NCBI GenBank assembly: GCA_013054445.1
Contig: JAAMPI010001612.1
Span: 1 to 12,286 of the forward strand
Source of the DNA: Cudoniella acicularis
Lineage: Eukaryota; Ascomycota; Leotiomycetes; Helotiales; Helotiaceae
Length of the DNA: 12,286 nucleotides
Direction: 5' to 3'
In this document: positions 10,055-12,286 of the stretch, piece after piece
Numbering within the stretch: the first letter of the stretch is position 1
Layout of the letters: every line of letters starts with the position of its first letter
Notes under the pieces: model-generated
The model's database searches: none
What the model was told of the DNA's origin: nothing
Seen by the model: the letters and a program-made list of their open reading frames with translations, nothing else
Position numbers and translations under genes: made by a program

Positions 10055-11142
10055 CTAGTCATCCAGAACACTATAAGCACTCTCTGGCGGCCTTCCCTGA
10101 GGCCAATCTTCAGGCCAGTTCAAATCATAAACTACCCTCTCTCTCGCCCAATCTTGCACTTTCTCAAAATTCCTACATGTATGTGGCTCCAGCTCCTGAG
10201 GAGAGGGGCCGTGTCCCCCTTCCGTGTAGCCATAATACACGACACTGATATCGCTGTGGCACATGACTGATTTGCGGAGATATTCGAGGCAATGATCTTT
10301 CTCAGTCAGAAAAAGTGCTGTCTATGAAATTATACATAAATCAGAAATTTTTAAAAAAGGGGACATACCATAATGTTTGGCTGCTGAACTGGTGTAATTC
10401 CGCTCTCCATTCGGAAGATAATAATCCGTATGCGGCTTATGCCTGTACCTCTCAGGCCAAAGCAGAGATCGCAGGACATCCAAGCAGTGCAACTGGTGAA
10501 AGACATCTAACTGAACTAGATACTTGTCGGGATCGTCAGGAAGAGCCAAGGTACGATTTGGGAGTTTTCGTGCTGTGGGTTCATCGACCCATGATTTCAT
10601 CCCGACTGAGTTTTGTCAGCTAATTTCTGCAGAAAATGAAGTATGGTGGACAAACATAGATATAGCTCGCTCCAAAGCTTATCTGTTTCATCGGTTGGAA
10701 TACCCGTTGTTGGGTCCCCTTGATATTTGGATTTATTTTGTGTGCTTTCTGGGAACGAAACCACTTCGTATTCAATGACGTCTTGAGCAGGACCTATTAA
10801 AAGTTAATGATATGAAGAGAATCATTGGAATCTGGAGTTACTGTATAGCGTCCCAATAGTTGGGTCACGGCAGTTTCGTGGAGACAGAAGCAATACTAGG
10901 ACCAAGACAACCAGGAGCAGGTTGATCAAATATGCGACAAAAAGGTATATTCCGAGCAACTTTCGAGGAGAAGTGGATTTTCCGATAGAAATATTCTCGG
11001 AAATTGTATCGGAATCTGAGCTATCGGGCTGTTCATCTTTGAGAAGGCGGACTTCTTGGTACTCTGTCGATTCCATGAGCCTCGGGGAGTTACTAGATAA
11101 TTTTGACCGCCTCTTGAAAAGAGCTTTAAAAAGGGAACTCAT
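10055..11142 (-). CDS. UstYa-like (DUF3328) RiPP oxidase B, four exons
   Basis: Exons are complement of 10842-11142, 10656-10793, 10369-10605 and 10055-10317, giving 312 aa; introns are 48, 50 and 51 nt. The first ATG (11142) is used; a second in-frame ATG at 11076 (Met23, MESTEYQEV) would also give a typical UstYa N-terminus. After a 60-residue acidic/Ser-rich tail comes one strongly hydrophobic helix at about 63-86. The luminal part shows SPAQDVIEYEVVSF at 101-114, YQGDP at 124-128, LWSELY at 140-145, VFHQLHCLDVLR at 181-192, DHCLEYLRKSVMCHSD at 233-248 and HTCRNFEKVQDW at 271-282. The second metal-motif position reads EKDHC, so the first His of the usual HxxHC is replaced by Glu. Exon 4 is joined at CATAGACAG|CA rather than at the AG four bases earlier, because only that keeps frame with DHCLEYLR. 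The role is oxidative modification of the precursor peptide in the secretory pathway. It lies divergent from the precursor gene. Confidence 0.9.
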
Positions 11143-11243
11143 GAGGACGCTGATGAAGGGAGGAGATTCAGCTGTGTGCTTCGGAGTAAAAAAAAACAGA
11201 TGAAGTTGGTTGAATGCCGGGAAGGCTGTCTGCCTTGGTTTCT

Positions 11244-11290
11244 TGAATGGAGTTAAGGGTTGGCTGTCTTAACTTGCTGAATCGAGTTAA
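11244..11290. promoter_or_regulatory. Repeated GAGTTAA elements in the divergent promoter
   Basis: TGAATGGAGTTAA (11244-11256) recurs as TGAATCGAGTTAA (11278-11290) with one mismatch. Between them CTTAACT (11268-11274) is an exact inverted copy of AGTTAAG (11251-11257). Two direct copies and one inverted copy within 47 bases, about 100-150 bases upstream of the UstYa B start, look like a clustered protein-binding site. The factor is unknown. Confidence 0.35.
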
Positions 11291-11391
11291 CGTGAAAACC
11301 CCCACGGATTGGTTATGCATTCACAAATAATTATTATTTCACCGCTATTTTGGTGGCGGTTTCAATTTTCGAAAGGGGAAGCTCGTGAGGA

Positions 11392-11413
11392 CCGGATAGG
11401 AGATTCCGGGTGC
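11392..11413. promoter_or_regulatory. CGG-N10-CCG site sharing an 11-mer with the UstYa A promoter
   Basis: CGG (11393-11395) and CCG (11406-11408) are inverted half-sites ten bases apart, followed by the 11-mer ATTCCGGGTGC (11403-11413), which is identical to 9169-9179. The left arm CCGGA is also shared. The site lies about 260 bases upstream of UstYa B, similar to the ~310 bases of the other copy from UstYa A. The spacer differs (8 versus 10), which weakens a simple shared-dimer explanation. Confidence 0.4.
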
Positions 11414-11916
11414 ATCAAGTTGATAACCTTTGGCTGCATTGCAAGAGGCCTGAAGCCGAAGATCTAGTAATAATTTAGGAAAGAATATTATGCGGGGAAA
11501 TTTGTAATACCCGAGCTGGTGAATGATCTTAATCTTATTCGTTACTTTGAAATGTGGGGATAGAAGGAAGGAAGCACTCGAAAGAGGGGAGAGCCAGTGG
11601 GTAGAACGTCATTATAACCCAAGATGACACTTTTCACGGTACTAAGAAGAGAGTAACCAATTACTCGCCCGCGGAGACATCCAGTTAGTAATGAGGAGCT
11701 GTCAGATCTTACCCGAGCCTTGCAATTCCTTGTGTGAGTAGCGTGAGTTGTGTAACATATCGCAACATTAGAGATTTAGAATAGGAGGAGACAATGTGAC
11801 AAGAAAACTTGCTTATCGATCACCCCCGCATTTACCCCCAGTATTTTCGAAGTCTCAGCTCAAGAACTGGATTGATTGACCGAACCTCAAAGCATATCAA
11901 CTTGGGAGCGAAGAAG

Positions 11917-11922
11917 TATAAA
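11917..11922 (+). promoter_or_regulatory. TATA box of the precursor gene
   Basis: TATAAA stands about 130 bases upstream of the precursor ATG, followed by a C/A-rich, G-poor leader typical of strongly expressed fungal genes. This spacing would give a 5' untranslated region of roughly 100 bases. Confidence 0.55.
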
Positions 11923-12049
11923 GACGTCCAACATCCCTAACAAATATGCGCCCAGGCAAACATTCTAGCACACCTTCAAAGTCAAACACCGAATTTTTAA
12001 CTCTCCAATTTACTTCTCAACTCTTACTTTGAGTTTTCGATCAGTCAAC

Positions 12050-12286
12050 ATGAAGCCAACAACCTTTCTTGCTGTTGCCGCCTTCTTTGGGCTCGCTCTA
12101 GCTGCCCCAGTTGCCTGGGAAGATGCTCCTGAAATCCAAGCTAGGTGGGAGTCTGACGCTCCTGCCGAGAAACGCTGGGAGGACAAACGTTGGGCTGCTG
12201 ACAAGCGCTGGGAGTCTGATGCTCCTGCAGAGAAACGATGGGAGGACAAGCGCTGGGAATCCGACAAACGCTGGGAATCTGATGCC
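12050..12286 (+). CDS. Kexin-processed repeat RiPP precursor (dikaritin/KEP-like), 3' end cut by window
   Basis: The frame is open from ATG 12050 to the last base (79 codons), so the gene continues beyond the window. Residues 1-18 (MKPTTFLAVAAFFGLALA) are a clear signal peptide with an ALA-A cleavage site. A leader, APVAWEDAPEIQAR, at 19-32 contains a degenerate first unit. From residue 33 the protein consists of units separated by Lys-Arg: WESDAPAE, WED, WAAD, WESDAPAE, WED, WESD, WESDA(cut). Lys-Arg is the Kex2 cleavage site in the Golgi, so short Trp-initiated acidic peptides should be released. There is no Cys, which argues against an alpha-pheromone precursor. Two UstYa-like oxidase genes adjoin it, making a dikaritin-type RiPP precursor the best reading. 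Uncertain points are the true core, the total repeat number and any downstream intron. Confidence 0.88.
   Translation, partial: MKPTTFLAVAAFFGLALAAPVAWEDAPEIQARWESDAPAEKRWEDKRWAADKRWESDAPAEKRWEDKRWESDKRWESDA
12146..12286 (+). repeat. 63-bp coding super-repeat of the precursor
   Basis: Unit 1 is 12146-12208, unit 2 is 12209-12271, and unit 3 starts at 12272 and is cut. Each unit encodes 21 residues in a long-short-short pattern (8, 3 and 4 residues, each followed by Lys-Arg). Units 1 and 2 differ in 8 of 21 codons; six differences are synonymous, and the two amino-acid changes lie next to each other (AA versus ES in the third peptide). Confidence 0.9.

Larger units (their letters stand above)
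11143..12049. other. Divergent intergenic region between UstYa B and the precursor
   Basis: No coding sequence was supported in these roughly 900 bases. The region should hold both promoters: UstYa-like gene B reads left from 11142 and the precursor reads right from 12050. Candidate sites (GAGTTAA repeats, a CGG...CCG palindrome, a TATA box) are listed separately. A shared bidirectional promoter would fit coordinated expression of oxidase and substrate. Confidence 0.6.
7888..12286. other. Dikaritin/KEP-type RiPP biosynthetic cluster, right end cut
   Basis: Two UstYa-like genes on the minus strand and a kexin-repeat precursor on the plus strand lie within 4.4 kb, with no unrelated gene between them. 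This combination (signal peptide, Lys-Arg-separated repeats, DUF3328 oxidases) defines the fungal dikaritin family, whose known members include ustiloxins, phomopsins and asperipin. Expected further members, such as a transporter, peptidase, methyltransferase or Zn2Cys6 regulator, are not present inside these limits and could lie beyond the right edge. The product cannot be predicted from the sequence. Confidence 0.8.

Noticed and set aside
9868..10778. Several plus-strand frames over UstYa-like gene B
   Set aside because: They are antisense to exons with clear UstYa motifs and show no family signature of their own.
12010..12267. Minus-strand frame rich in RLSSQRFSAGASDS repeats
   Set aside because: It is the reverse-strand image of the Trp/Lys-Arg repeat codons of the precursor. 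The plus frame has a signal peptide, a TATA box upstream and mostly synonymous differences between repeats; the minus frame has none of these.
12050..12286. Alpha-type mating pheromone precursor
   Set aside because: Signal peptide and kexin repeats fit, but Pezizomycotina alpha-pheromones carry paired Cys within a conserved Trp-flanked core. Here there is no Cys, the peptides are only 3-8 residues, and UstYa genes adjoin.

Overview
The window looks like nuclear DNA of a filamentous ascomycete (Pezizomycotina; the class cannot be fixed from the sequence). Genes are split by short introns of about 48 to 102 nt with GT...AG ends and CTAAC/CTGAC/CTAAT-like branch points. Gene-dense stretches alternate with AT-rich, apparently decayed intergenic DNA. 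No rRNA, tRNA or CRISPR array was recognised. All gene models were assembled by eye from exon fragments, family motifs and splice signals.

Layout, left to right. (1) 411-1767 (+): five-exon LaeA/UMTA-like SAM-dependent methyltransferase; the expected acceptor of intron 1 reads TTG instead of AG. (2) 1768-4144: AT-rich, no supported gene. (3) 4145-5766 (+): three-exon secreted Ser/Thr-rich protein with an N-terminal Cys motif; its signal peptide lies on a separate small exon. (4) 5767-6985: AT-rich convergent spacer with a possible decayed solo-LTR-like element and four CACGTG palindromes. (5) 6986-7537 (-): two-exon LITAF-domain protein. (6) 7888-8858 (-) and 10055-11142 (-): two four-exon UstYa-like (DUF3328) single-pass membrane proteins. 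(7) 12050 to the right edge (+): 5' part of a secreted precursor with a signal peptide followed by Trp-Glu/Asp-rich repeats separated by Lys-Arg (kexin) sites.

The last three genes form the core of a fungal ribosomal-peptide (RiPP) cluster of the dikaritin/KEP type: a Kex2-processed repeat precursor plus two UstYa-type oxidases. What is unusual is the predicted core. Every Lys-Arg-delimited unit begins with Trp, is strongly acidic, is only 3, 4 or 8 residues long, and contains no Tyr or Phe. The units are ordered in a 21-residue long-short-short super-repeat. The cluster is probably cut by the right edge. The methyltransferase could be a distant member, but two apparently unrelated genes lie between it and the UstYa pair.
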